From the NCBI RefSeq assembly GCF_023238445.1, contig NZ_CP096658.1, positions 3,348,001 through 3,412,000 on the forward strand: a stretch of DNA of 64,000 nucleotides, written 5' to 3'. Within the stretch, counting starts at the first letter, position 1. Each line of letters starts with the position of its first letter. Shown here in pieces: positions 1 to 8,355 of the stretch. Source of the stretch: Halorussus gelatinilyticus (lineage in GTDB: Archaea; Halobacteriota; Halobacteria; Halobacteriales; Haladaptataceae). The notes below the pieces were generated by a model. That model was given only the letters and a program-made list of their open reading frames with translations, was not told where the DNA came from and did no database searches. Both the position numbers and the translations under genes were made by a program.

Positions 1-343
1 GGGACCCGACGACCGCGAGAATCGGGTCGCCGTCGGCGTGGCGCTCGCGGACGTCCGCCTCCACGTCTTGGACGCGCTCGCCGTACATCGTCAGGTGGAC
101 GACCTGCCCCGGCCAGTCGCGGATGACCGCCTTCGGACTGTCGGTCAGTTCCACGTCGAACGGCCCGCCGAAGCGGTCGGTGATGTCCTCGACCGTGCCC
201 TTCGACTTGCTCGCGTCGCCCGCCAGAATCGCGCGGTCGGCCCCCAGTGCCCGCGCGGTCAGGCCGACGTGAGTCGTCATGCGTTCGTCGCGGCCCGGCC
301 GGTGGCCGAGTCGGAGGACCGCCACTTCGGGTTCGCCTTCCAT
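1..343 (-). CDS. trm56: tRNA (cytidine-56 2'-O)-methyltransferase aTrm56, C-terminal part cut by window edge
   Basis: Reading the minus strand from an ATG at 343 gives a protein beginning MEGEPEVAVLRLGHRPGRDE and running off the window after about 114 codons. The LRLGHRPGRDERMTTHVGL start and the following LGADRAILAGDASKSKGT stretch are those of the archaeal SPOUT-fold enzyme that 2'-O-methylates C56 in the T-loop of tRNA. That family is about 170-190 residues, so roughly the last third, including the knotted SAM-binding part, lies outside. The frame stays open to base 1. Family assignment is from recall of the N-terminal signature. Confidence 0.85.
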   Translation of the reverse strand, partial: MEGEPEVAVLRLGHRPGRDERMTTHVGLTARALGADRAILAGDASKSKGTVEDITDRFGGPFDVELTDSPKAVIRDWPGQVVHLTMYGERVQDVEADVRERHADGDPILAVVGS

Positions 344-425
344 GTCGAGGCGTCGGTGGTCGGCGGGTTAGGGGGTTTCGGAACGCGGCGGCGAGTCGGC
401 GGGGCGGAACTGCGGACCGGAGGCT

Positions 426-1259
426 TCACTCCGGAGCGTACCGCAGTCCGAACTCAGATTCGAGCAGGCCGTACCACTCCTCCTCGCCGACTTCGCGTTC
501 GGAATGCTCGCCCCGGTCCGACCGCGTCAGTTTCTCCGGTGAGAGTTTGCGGTGGCCGCGCTCGGTCGCTATCGAGACGGTCGGGTCGCCCGTGAACGAC
601 GACTCGGGCGCGGTGGCGAGGTGGTCGCAGGTCGCCTCGAAGTAACTGAGTTTGCGAGGCGTCGCGTCGAAGACGTACCGGTCGCGCCACCCCTCGTCGC
701 CCGGCGTTCGGTACTGGGTCAGATACTCGGCGTCCGGGCGCTCGCTCTCGACCACGCGCCACGCGACGCCCGCCGAGTCCTCCCGGACGCTCCCGTCGAG
801 CGGGAGCGGTCGGCGCATCGTCGGCACGCCGCACCCCACGTCGACGACGTAGGTGCGGTCGAGCGACGCGAGGTGCGCGTGGTGGTTCGCCGGCGGCCTC
901 GGGTCGCCGTCGTCGCTCAGCATCCGTGCGGCGATGCGGTCCGCGTCGAAGCCGAGTTCGGCGAGCAACCACCCGAACAGGCCGTTCAACTCGAAGCAGA
1001 ATCCGCCGCGCTCGCGGGCCACGACCTTCTTGTAGAGGTGGGGCAGGGTCAACGTCACGCCTTCACCGTCGCGGGGTCCGAAGGGGTCGCCCGTGACCGC
1101 GAGCGTCTCGAACGGAACGGTCGCGACGTGGGCCCGCTGAAGCGCCGCCAGCGTCTCCCGGTTCGCGGCGTCGGACGCGCGGACCGAGGCCGGATCGAGA
1201 CCGATTCGTTCGAGGTAGTCGTCGGGGTTCGGGGCGGTCGCGGTGTCGGAGTTCGACAT
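426..1259 (-). CDS. Arylamine N-acetyltransferase family protein
   Basis: A 277-residue protein with the cysteine-protease-like catalytic triad of arylamine N-acetyltransferases: Cys88 in RGGFCFELNG, a His in the NHHAH stretch (126-129) and Asp140 in VVDVGCG. Length matches the family (about 260-280). The enzymes move an acetyl or other acyl group from CoA to arylamines or hydrazines through a Cys thioester; the natural substrate in haloarchaea is not known to me. It stands alone, 167 nt beyond the proteinase-inhibitor gene on the same strand. The C-terminal 70 residues are charged and less conserved. Confidence 0.88.
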   Translation of the reverse strand: MSNSDTATAPNPDDYLERIGLDPASVRASDAANRETLAALQRAHVATVPFETLAVTGDPFGPRDGEGVTLTLPHLYKKVVARERGGFCFELNGLFGWLLAELGFDADRIAARMLSDDGDPRPPANHHAHLASLDRTYVVDVGCGVPTMRRPLPLDGSVREDSAGVAWRVVESERPDAEYLTQYRTPGDEGWRDRYVFDATPRKLSYFEATCDHLATAPESSFTGDPTVSIATERGHRKLSPEKLTRSDRGEHSEREVGEEEWYGLLESEFGLRYAPE

Positions 1260-1358
1260 GCGTTCTCGGGTCGAACTCTCGCCGCGAGCGACTTCAAGAC
1301 TCGCTGAAACGGATTTTGGTACGGAAGCTATCAGAAATCGGGCGGACTGCGGTTCGGC

Positions 1359-1691
1359 TCAGACCGAGAAACCGGTCCGTGCCTCGGCGTCGTCGCCCGT
1401 CGCGTTCAGCGCGGCGACCACGGTGTAGTCGCCGGGCGCGGGGTCGTCCCACTCCTCGGTGAACGTCCGGGAGGCGTCCGCGTCGAACGTCTCGGTCTGG
1501 ATCATCTGGGTGAACATCTGGCCGTCGCTGGCCCGCCAGACCTCGTCGTCGCCGTCGAGGACCGCGAAGTCGGCCAGTAGGGAGCTACGGAACTGTACGT
1601 CCTCGGGCGCGTCGCCGACGTTCTCGACGGTGTACTCGAAGACCACGCGGTCGGACTCGACGGTCACGTCCACGGAACTCTGGAGCGTCAT
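1359..1691 (-). CDS. BsuPI-type intracellular proteinase inhibitor domain protein
   Basis: A 110-residue, beta-rich protein consistent with the BsuPI fold (Bacillus intracellular proteinase inhibitor). Typical features are an N-terminal strand pair (VDVTVESDRVVFEYTVEN), a central Gln/Trp-containing segment (RASDGQMFTQMIQ) and a closing EEWDDPAPGDYTVVAAL strand. There is no signal peptide, so it should stay in the cytoplasm. It lies 57 nt downstream of, and on the same strand as, a subtilisin-type protease gene and may be cotranscribed with it. BsuPI inhibits intracellular subtilisins; a similar role here is inference from fold and position. Confidence 0.72.
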   Translation of the reverse strand: MTLQSSVDVTVESDRVVFEYTVENVGDAPEDVQFRSSLLADFAVLDGDDEVWRASDGQMFTQMIQTETFDADASRTFTEEWDDPAPGDYTVVAALNATGDDAEARTGFSV

Positions 1692-1748
1692 ACTTTCTAC
1701 TGCTCCTCGCGTCCCTGAAAACTTTTGGTACGGGGCGAGCGTGACCGC

Positions 1749-2893
1749 TCAGTCGTCGCTCGAGTCCACTCCGACCGCGGCCGCGGCGTCCACGAGGCCG
1801 TGGCCCTGCTGGTCGCTCGACAGGCCCAGGTCCTCGGCGGTGTTCCGGAGTCGGGTGCGAGCGCCGGAGTTGGTATACCCCTGCGCCATCACGAGCGCGG
1901 CGGCTCCGGAGGCGTGGGCCGTGGCGTACGACGTGCCCGAGAAGGTGGCACATCCGCCGTCGCTCCCGACCGTAGTGATGTCGGAACCGGGTGCGGCGAG
2001 TTCGATTTCGGGCCCCCGACTGGAGAAGGAGGCGAGTTGGTCGTTCGCGTTGGTCGCGCTGACCGCGACGACCTCCGGGTAGGCCGCGGGGTAGGCCACG
2101 CAGTCCGTGCAGGGACCGCTCCCGCCCGCCGCGCCGACCAGCAGGACGCCGTTGTTCGTCGCGTACTCCACCGCGTCCTTCAGGACCGACGACCCCGAGC
2201 TACCGCCGAGGCTGATGTTGCCCACGTCCCAGCCTCGGTCGGCGACGTACTCGACGCCCGCCGCGATGTCGGAGTACGACCCCGAACCCCGGTCGTCCAG
2301 CACCTTGACGGCGTGGAGCGTCGCGTCGGGCGCGATACCGGTCGTACAGCTACAGTTTTCGCCCGCGCCGATGATGGCACCGACCTGCGTGCCGTGCCCG
2401 TTGTCGTCGTCCCACGGCGCACAGCAGTTGGTCGAACAGTCTACGAACGCCTCGCCCGCGCCGACGTTCGGCAGGCACGGGTCGTCGCAGGGCAGGGCAG
2501 GCCAGTGTCGATGATAGCCACGTCGGCACCGTCGCCCGTGTACCCGTTGGCGTTCGCCACGTCGGCGTCGATGTGGTCGTAGCCCCACGTCGTCGAGAGG
2601 GCGTAGGCGGTGCCGTCGCGCTCGACGTATCGCACGCCGTCGCGCTCCGCGAGCGCGGTGGCTGCCCGCTCGGGCAGGCTGAGCGTCGCGGCGTCGAAGG
2701 CGAACTCCCGAACCACGCTACTGGCCGCGCCGAGCGCCGCCGACCGGCCGCGCTCGGACGCGAACCCGACGTTGACCCGGACCTCCTCGCCGGGGTCGGC
2801 GCTGGCGAGACCGCCCGCGCCGACCGTCAGCAGCGACCCGCCCGTCGTCTTGAGTACGGTGCGCCGTGAGATGGACTGTTCGTCGAACATCAC
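1749..2893 (-). pseudogene. Subtilisin-like serine protease (halolysin paralogue 1), frameshifted and with altered active site
   Basis: Two overlapping frames together make one S8 protease. Residues 1-131 (frame from 2893) carry a Tat signal (SISRRTVLK), the inhibitor I9 propeptide and the Asp box VAIIDTG (Asp129). The second frame (about 2486 down to 1749) carries the His box NGHGTQVG and Ser box SGTSYATAHASG. Removing one of three CCTGC units at 2487-2501 joins the frames as DTGLPCDDPCLPNV. The oxyanion-hole Asn, present as AAAGNSG in both neighbours, is replaced here (GAAGGSG), and the usual Pro after the Ser box (ATPH) is Ala. It may be a decaying copy or a phase-variable one; as written it cannot make a full protease. 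Confidence 0.85.
2487..2501. repeat. Pentanucleotide repeat (GCAGG)3 at the protease frameshift
   Basis: Three perfect GCAGG units in a row (CCTGC on the coding strand). Three copies put the downstream catalytic half out of frame; two copies would restore one continuous reading frame, because deleting five bases changes the phase exactly as needed. Repeats like this change copy number by polymerase slippage. Confidence 0.95.
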
Positions 2894-3192
2894 CCGATAG
2901 TACGACTTTCTGTAACAAAAATTTGTATCTAGATTCTATGAAATAAAGTTCTGGCGGCGCGAGAGACGACGCGTCGCTCGGCCGGTCGCTCGATAGAAGC
3001 GGGGCGGGCGGACTCGCCGGAGCGGAGCCCTCGCGGGTCGGGACCGCGATTGGTCCGAGTCCGCGGCGGGGGACCGCCCGACTCGGGGCGGAAAACGCCG
3101 GTGACGAAACGCGGGTCGGTCGTGGGTGGAGACGCGACGGGAGTCGCGCTCGCTCCGACGCCGGAACTCCGTCGTCCGTCGAAGTCGACCGT

Positions 3193-4323
3193 TTACTGGG
3201 TCGCGGCTTCCACGTCGAGGAGGCCCGCGCCGGACTCGTTGCTGGCCAGACCGATGTTCTCGGCGGTACTCAGGAGCCGGTTCTTCGTCTGGGCGTTCGA
3301 GAGGCCCTGCGAGCGCAGGATGCCCGCAGCACCGGCGACGTGCGGGGTGGCCATCGAGGTTCCCGACAGCGTGTCGTAGCCGCCGCCGACGTACGTCGAG
3401 TAGATGTCGGAACCGGGCGCGGCGATGTCAACTTCCGGCCCCGTGCTGGAGAAACTCGACAGGTCGTCGTTGCTGTTGGTCGAACTGACCGCGATGGTCT
3501 CGGGGTAGGCCGCGGGGTAGCCGACACAGTCGCTACAGGGGCCGGAGTTGCCGGCGGCCGCGACGAGCGTGACGCCGCGGCTGTCGGCGTACTGCACCGC
3601 GTCGCGGACCGTGCTGGACGCGCTGCCACCGAGCGAGAGCGAACCGACGTCCCAGCCCTGGTCGGCGACGTACTCGATGCCGGCCGCGATGTCGGAGTAC
3701 GAGCCACCGCCGTTGGAGTTCAGCACCTTCACGGCGTGGAGCGTGACGCCGGGAGCGACGCCGACGACGCCCTGATTGTTATCGACGGCACCCGTGATAC
3801 CGGCACAGTGGGTACCGTGGCCGTTGTCGTCGCCCCAACCGTAGGTACACTCCGCGGAGTAGGAGCTACACTGGACGGCGTAGGCACCTGCGCCGAGATT
3901 CGCTTCGAGGTCGGGGTGGTTGCCGTCGATACCCGTGTCGATGATAGCCACGTCGGCACCGCTGCCGTCAGAGGCCGCTCGGTCGGCGTCCACGCGGTTG
4001 ACGCCCCACGGGAGGGACTGAGCGAGCGCCTGCATCTGGCCGTTCTCTTCGACGTAGCGGATGTTCGGGCTCTGGTCGAGCGCCGTCGCGGCCTTCTTCG
4101 GGACCTGAATGGTCACGACGTCGAGGGAGTCGAACTTCCGGACGACGTCGTTGGCCTCCGCGAGGGCCATCTGCTTGCCCTTCTCGGATTTGAAGCCGAC
4201 GTTGACCTCCACCGTGTCGTCGGGCTTGGCCGCCGCGAGGCCGGTCGCGCTCATCGCCGCGAGCGAACCGCCTGCCGTCTTGAGTACGTTACGTCGGGAA
4301 ACGCCGCTGTCATCACCAAGCAT
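3193..4323 (-). CDS. Tat-exported subtilisin-like serine protease (halolysin paralogue 2)
   Basis: A complete 376-residue S8 protease. Order: twin-arginine signal (VSRRNVLK, residues 8-15) with short hydrophobic region to about 32, I9-type propeptide (about 38-101), catalytic domain with Asp129 (VAIIDTG), His169 (NGHGTHC), oxyanion Asn259 (AAAGNSG) and Ser323 (SGTSMATPHVAG). Paired cysteines (C152/C159, C263/C266) may form disulfides outside the cell. Unlike classical halolysins it has no C-terminal extension. A TTTATTACG box lies about 30 nt before the start, suggesting a leaderless or short-leader mRNA. It is predicted to be secreted, folded, by Tat and to degrade extracellular protein. Confidence 0.93.
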   Translation of the reverse strand: MLGDDSGVSRRNVLKTAGGSLAAMSATGLAAAKPDDTVEVNVGFKSEKGKQMALAEANDVVRKFDSLDVVTIQVPKKAATALDQSPNIRYVEENGQMQALAQSLPWGVNRVDADRAASDGSGADVAIIDTGIDGNHPDLEANLGAGAYAVQCSSYSAECTYGWGDDNGHGTHCAGITGAVDNNQGVVGVAPGVTLHAVKVLNSNGGGSYSDIAAGIEYVADQGWDVGSLSLGGSASSTVRDAVQYADSRGVTLVAAAGNSGPCSDCVGYPAAYPETIAVSSTNSNDDLSSFSSTGPEVDIAAPGSDIYSTYVGGGYDTLSGTSMATPHVAGAAGILRSQGLSNAQTKNRLLSTAENIGLASNESGAGLLDVEAATQ

Positions 4324-4392
4324 TGCAATTTGTGCATTTGTGCGTTTCGTAATAAAGTTTTATTCTAGTTCTAGATACTGTAAATAATCCGG

Positions 4393-4436
4393 CTAGTCTT
4401 CTAACTGGTCGGAGAGGTTCGAGTCCTCTGACGCCG
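4393..4436 (+). other. tRNA-like 3' half (anticodon-arm, variable and T-arm remnant)
   Basis: AGAGG TTCGAGT CCTCT at 4413-4429 is a perfect T-arm with a canonical T-loop. Just upstream, CTAGT/ACTGG (4393-4397 with 4404-4408) can pair like an anticodon stem around a 6-nt loop. Seven bases follow the T-arm like an acceptor strand. No 5' half (acceptor, D-arm) is found upstream, so this is not a functional tRNA by itself. A 3' tRNA half between genes is what a recombination scar at a tRNA attachment site would leave. Confidence 0.4.
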
Positions 4437-4488
4437 CTCGACGGCTCGTGCGACCACTCGGCGTCGAGCGACGAGCGACCGACCGGTA

Positions 4489-4620
4489 GAGCGTCGAACG
4501 TCGGGAGTCAATGCCTCGAAAAAAGAGCGTCGAACGTCGGGAGTCAATGCCTCGAAAAAAGAGCGTCGAACGTCGGGAGTCGATACCTCGAAAAAAGAGC
4601 GTCGAGCCGTGCCTCGAAAA
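4489..4620. repeat. 36-bp tandem repeat, three copies plus a partial copy
   Basis: A 36-bp unit beginning GAGCGTCGAACGTCGGGAGT starts at 4489, 4525 and 4561 and is followed by a shortened copy from 4597. Copies 1 and 2 are identical; copy 3 differs at two bases. Every full unit ends in A6, so the minus strand carries T6 tracts at 4519-4524, 4555-4560 and 4591-4596, just past the stop codon of the leftward protease gene. Archaeal terminators are T-rich tracts, so the array may work as a triple terminator. The rest of the 4324-4637 gap holds the tRNA-like piece and the promoter of paralogue 2. Confidence 0.9.
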
Positions 4621-4637
4621 CCGGGCGGGGAGTCGGC

Positions 4638-5834
4638 TTACGTGTCGTCGCTAGAGTCGTAGCCGAGCGCGGCCGCGGCGTCGAGCAGCCCCGAGCCGGA
4701 CTCGTTGCTGGCGAGACCGATGTCCTCCGCGGAGTTCGCCAGCGTCGAGCGAATGTCGCTGCCGGTCGTGCCGTTCGCGGCGAGCTGTCCCGCGACGCCC
4801 GCGACGTGCGGGGTCGCCATCGACGTGCCGGAGTAGGTGTCGTAGCCGCCGTTGGCGACCGACGAGTAGATGTCGGTGCCGGGCGCGGCGATGTCCACTT
4901 CCGGCCCCGTGCTGGAGAAGTCCGAGAGGGTGTCGTCGCTCGCGGTCGAACTCACGGCCATGACCTCGGAGTAGGCGGCGGGGTAGCCCACGCAGTCGGA
5001 ACACGGACCGGAGTTACCCGCGGCCGCGACGACGAAGACGCCGTTGTTCGTCGCGTACTGGATGGCGTCGTGGAGCGCCGACGACCCCGAACTCGCGCCG
5101 AGGCTCATCGAAGCCACGTCCCAGCCCTGGTCGGCGACGTACTCGACGCCCGCCGCGATGTCCGAGAACGAGCCGCTGCCACACTTGTCCAGCACCTTGA
5201 CGGCGTGGAGCGTCGCGTCGGGCGCGGCGCCGACGACGCCTTGGCTGTTGTCGTCGCCCGCCGCGATACCGGCGCAGTGAGTCCCGTGGTTGTTGTCGTC
5301 GGTCCACGAGTAGTTGCACGTGTTGTCCGCGGGCTTGGCTCCGTAGCGACAGCCGCCCTGAGTGTTACAGGTGACGAACGCCTTGCCCTTGCCGAGGTGG
5401 TCGGTCAGGTCGGGGTGGTCGTCGTCGATTCCCGTGTCGAGGATGGCGACGTCCGCGCCGGCACCGAGTTCGCCGTTGCTGTGGACCACGTCGGAGTCGA
5501 TGCGCTGCTGGCCCCACGGGAGCGTCTGGGCGAGCGCTTCCATCGTGCCGTTCTCTTCGACGTAGCGGATGTTGGGGTTCTTCTCCAGCGCCGTCGCCGC
5601 CTGCTTCGGCAGGCGAAGCGTCAGCACGTCGATGGAGTCGAACGTCCGCACCGTCTCGTTGGCTTGGCTGAGCGCCGTCTGCCGGCCGCGCTCGGACGCG
5701 AAGCCGACGTTGACCTCGACTTTGTCGGTCGGTGCGGCCGCCGCGAGACTGGTCGCGACGCCAGCAGTCGCGACGGACGCGCCGACACCCTTCAGTACGT
5801 TACGCCGGGACACACTATTGTCGTTTTGTGCCAT
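4638..5834 (-). CDS. Tat-exported subtilisin-like serine protease (halolysin paralogue 3)
   Basis: A 398-residue S8 protease from ATG at 5834; an upstream in-frame start at 5858 would add eight residues before MAQND and is less likely because it moves the twin-arginine motif (VSRRNVLK) further inward. Propeptide about residues 37-103, then catalytic domain with Asp133 (AILDTG), His183 (NNHGTHC), oxyanion Asn274 (AAAGNSG) and Ser338 (SGTSMATPHVAG). A Cys-rich insert lies between the Asp and His boxes (four Cys, including CNTQGGC). It is clearly paralogous to the two proteases downstream on the same strand, so the cluster arose by tandem duplication. Predicted secreted endopeptidase. Confidence 0.93.
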   Translation of the reverse strand: MAQNDNSVSRRNVLKGVGASVATAGVATSLAAAAPTDKVEVNVGFASERGRQTALSQANETVRTFDSIDVLTLRLPKQAATALEKNPNIRYVEENGTMEALAQTLPWGQQRIDSDVVHSNGELGAGADVAILDTGIDDDHPDLTDHLGKGKAFVTCNTQGGCRYGAKPADNTCNYSWTDDNNHGTHCAGIAAGDDNSQGVVGAAPDATLHAVKVLDKCGSGSFSDIAAGVEYVADQGWDVASMSLGASSGSSALHDAIQYATNNGVFVVAAAGNSGPCSDCVGYPAAYSEVMAVSSTASDDTLSDFSSTGPEVDIAAPGTDIYSSVANGGYDTYSGTSMATPHVAGVAGQLAANGTTGSDIRSTLANSAEDIGLASNESGSGLLDAAAALGYDSSDDT

Positions 5835-5962
5835 GACGTTCGTAAATAAGGCCCGCACCTAATGAATTTTTCTTAGAATAATATACTAATTTTACTTCTG
5901 CGTTAACGTTGCTGGTACGGGGAGCAGGGTGAAAACAACCGGCAGCGAGCAAACCGCACGCC

Positions 5963-5968
5963 TTTAGG
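5963..5968 (+). promoter_or_regulatory. TATA-like box for the DUF2797 gene
   Basis: TTTAGG centred 26 nt before the GTG start at 5991. This spacing matches a leaderless transcript in haloarchaea and supports the GTG start. Confidence 0.5.
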
Positions 5969-5990
5969 AACTGAACCCGTAGCCGGTCTC

Positions 5991-6794
5991 GTGCAAATCG
6001 TCGGGTACGAGACGGAGCGCGAGGGCGGTGCAAGCGGCGAGGACGGGAGCGACGGGGACGGAAACGACGAGCGCGTGTGCCCCGCGCTGGTCGTCGCCAA
6101 CGAAGAGGGCGTGCGCCGCGAGCGCCTCGACCCCGGCCGCGACCTCGGCTACGCGCTCGGCGAGCGTCGGTGCGCGGGCGCGCTCGACGGTGCGACCCAC
6201 TACGACTGTGCGAACGAGACCGCGCCCTACTGCGACCAGCACACCAGCACGTGGGTCTGCGCGCGGTGTACCGGCAGTTGCCTCAAGGACGAGATGGACT
6301 GCTACGACGACCACGCCATCTACCTCGCGGCGTTCGCGCCCGCGACGTTCAAAGTCGGCGTGACGAAGGAGTGGCGACTTCGCACCCGCCTGCGTGAGCA
6401 GGGCGCGGACCGCGCGGCCCACCTCCGGACCGTCGAGAACGGCCGAGTCGCTCGCGAAATCGAGTCGCAGTTGGCCGAGGAGTTCACCGACCGCGTGCGC
6501 GTCCCCGACAAGATTTCGGGACTCCACCGCGACGTGGACGAGTCTGCGTGGCGCGACGCGCTCGCCGAGTTCGACCCTGTGGAGACGTTCGACTTCGACT
6601 ACGGGCTGGACTTGTCCTCCCGACCGGTCGCCGAGACGCTGGCGACCGGCGAAGTCGTCGGCGTGCAGGGCCGGGTGCTGGTCCTCGCTCGGGGCGGGAC
6701 GACCTACGCCGTGGACCTGCGGAGTCTGGTCGGCTACGAGGTCCGCGAGGGGGAGAGTCAGCGACAGCTCCAGTCGAGCCTCGGCGCGTTCTGA
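5991..6794 (+). CDS. DUF2797 domain protein
   Basis: A 267-residue protein starting at GTG 5991. It has four Cys/His-rich pairs near residues 60-103 (ERRCAG, YDCANETAPYC, HTSTWVCARC, SCLKDEMDC), likely metal-binding, followed by AIYLAAFAPATFKVGVT and a basic RLRTRLREQGA stretch. The FKVGVT...R..EQGA pattern resembles GIY-YIG-like folds and is typical of DUF2797 proteins. A charged insert at about 10-30 is specific to this copy. The biochemical role is unknown to me. It is followed after 112 nt by ychF on the same strand. Confidence 0.8.
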   Translation: MQIVGYETEREGGASGEDGSDGDGNDERVCPALVVANEEGVRRERLDPGRDLGYALGERRCAGALDGATHYDCANETAPYCDQHTSTWVCARCTGSCLKDEMDCYDDHAIYLAAFAPATFKVGVTKEWRLRTRLREQGADRAAHLRTVENGRVAREIESQLAEEFTDRVRVPDKISGLHRDVDESAWRDALAEFDPVETFDFDYGLDLSSRPVAETLATGEVVGVQGRVLVLARGGTTYAVDLRSLVGYEVREGESQRQLQSSLGAF

Positions 6795-6906
6795 GCGTCG
6801 TCACGCGACCGACCGTCGGCGGTCGGTCGCGGACGGCTGGCGACCGGCCGAACCCGAAACTCGCGGAACCGAAAGGGGCTTTTCCCAGACGCCGGTAGCT
6901 TCCGAC

Positions 6907-8088
6907 ATGATTTCCATCGCACTCGCGGGCAAGCCCAACGCGGGCAAGTCCACCTTCTACAAGGCCGCGACGATGGCCGACGTGGACGTGGCGAACTACC
7001 CGTTCACGACCATCGACGCGAACCGCGGCGTCAGCCACGTCCGGACCGACTGCCCGTGTCTCGAACGCGACGAGCGCTGCGGCGACGAGAACTGTCACGA
7101 CGGCAAGCGCTACGTTCCCATCGAACTGCTGGACGTGGCCGGACTCGTGCCGGGCGCACACGAGGGCCGCGGACTCGGCAACCAGTTTCTCGACGAACTG
7201 ACGAACGCCGACGCCATCGTCAACGTCGTGGACGCCTCTGGCGGCACGAACGAGGAGGGCGAACCGGTCGAAATCGGCACCTACGACCCGGTGGAAGAGG
7301 TCGATTTCATCGAGGAGCAGTTGGACCAGTGGCTCGCCAGCATCGTGGACCGAAACTGGGAGAGCGTCGAGCGAAAGTCCCGGTCGCCCGACTTCGACGT
7401 GGACGAGGCGCTGGCCGACATGCTGACCGGATTCGGCGCGAGCGAGGCCGACGTTGCCGCCAGCCTCCGAGAACTGGACTACCCCGAGGACCCCATCCAG
7501 TGGACCGACGACCACCGCGAGGCCCTCGCCCGCGACGTGCGCTCGCGGACCAAACCCATCATCCTCGTGGCGAACAAGGCCGACGTGGCTCCCCCGGAGA
7601 ACGTCGAGTGCCTGAAGGAGACCGGCAAGCCCGTGATTCCCGCGACCGCGGAGGGCGAGTTGGCGCTCCGGCAGGCCGAGGAAGGGGGCGTCGTCGAGTA
7701 CGACCCCGGCGACGAGGACTTCGAAATCGTCGGCGACCTGAGCGACGAGCAGGCCGCGGGCCTCGACCAGATTCGTGAGGTCATGCAGGAATGGGGCGGC
7801 ACGGGCGTCCAAGAAGCGCTGAACGCCGCGGTCTACGACCTGCTCGACCAGATTACGGCCTACCCGGTCCAGAACGAGACCAAGTGGACCGACGCGAAGG
7901 GCAACGTCCTGCCCGACGCGTTCCTCCTCCCCCGCGGTTCGACGCCGACGGACTTGGCCTACGCCGTCCACAGCGACATCGGCGACGGCTATCTGCACGC
8001 GGTCAACGGGAAGACGAACCGGGAAATCAGCGACGACTACGAGTTGGCGGAGGGCGACGTGGTGAAAATCGTAAGTACGGCGAAGTGA
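6907..8088 (+). CDS. ychF: Redox-regulated ATPase/GTPase YchF (Obg family)
   Basis: A 393-residue OBG-family P-loop NTPase. Visible: G1 loop [10 protein letters not shown] at 7-16, G3 region [18 protein letters not shown], base-recognition NKAD near 225, a helical insert in the middle of the G domain, and a C-terminal TGS domain ([21 protein letters not shown]). [17 protein letters not shown] cysteine group after the switch region is typical of the archaeal branch. YchF proteins bind ribosomes and hydrolyse ATP in preference to GTP. The ATG at 6907 is the only sensible start; the upstream frame extension is non-coding in composition. Confidence 0.93.
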   Translation: MISIALAGKPNAGKSTFYKAATMADVDVANYPFTTIDANRGVSHVRTDCPCLERDERCGDENCHDGKRYVPIELLDVAGLVPGAHEGRGLGNQFLDELTNADAIVNVVDASGGTNEEGEPVEIGTYDPVEEVDFIEEQLDQWLASIVDRNWESVERKSRSPDFDVDEALADMLTGFGASEADVAASLRELDYPEDPIQWTDDHREALARDVRSRTKPIILVANKADVAPPENVECLKETGKPVIPATAEGELALRQAEEGGVVEYDPGDEDFEIVGDLSDEQAAGLDQIREVMQEWGGTGVQEALNAAVYDLLDQITAYPVQNETKWTDAKGNVLPDAFLLPRGSTPTDLAYAVHSDIGDGYLHAVNGKTNREISDDYELAEGDVVKIVSTAK

Positions 8089-8355
8089 ACCCGGGCAAGC
8101 GGTGAAACCGACCGGTCGCGACTGTTCGCGTGTTTCGCCACTCATCCGTCGATAGAGCGCCGCGCGGCGATGCTGGGCTGTGACCTCCCGGCGTGGGTCC
8201 GGCCGTACCGCCCGCACCTCGGCGAGGCGTGAGTTCGGCGTGCGGGAGCGGCGAGAGCGGCGAAAGCGATGAGAGCGACGGGAATGGTTGGTTTCCCGAC
8301 TCGACATTCGGAAATCTTACGCGGCGTTTTTCGTCGTCGCTGTCGGACTGCACCT

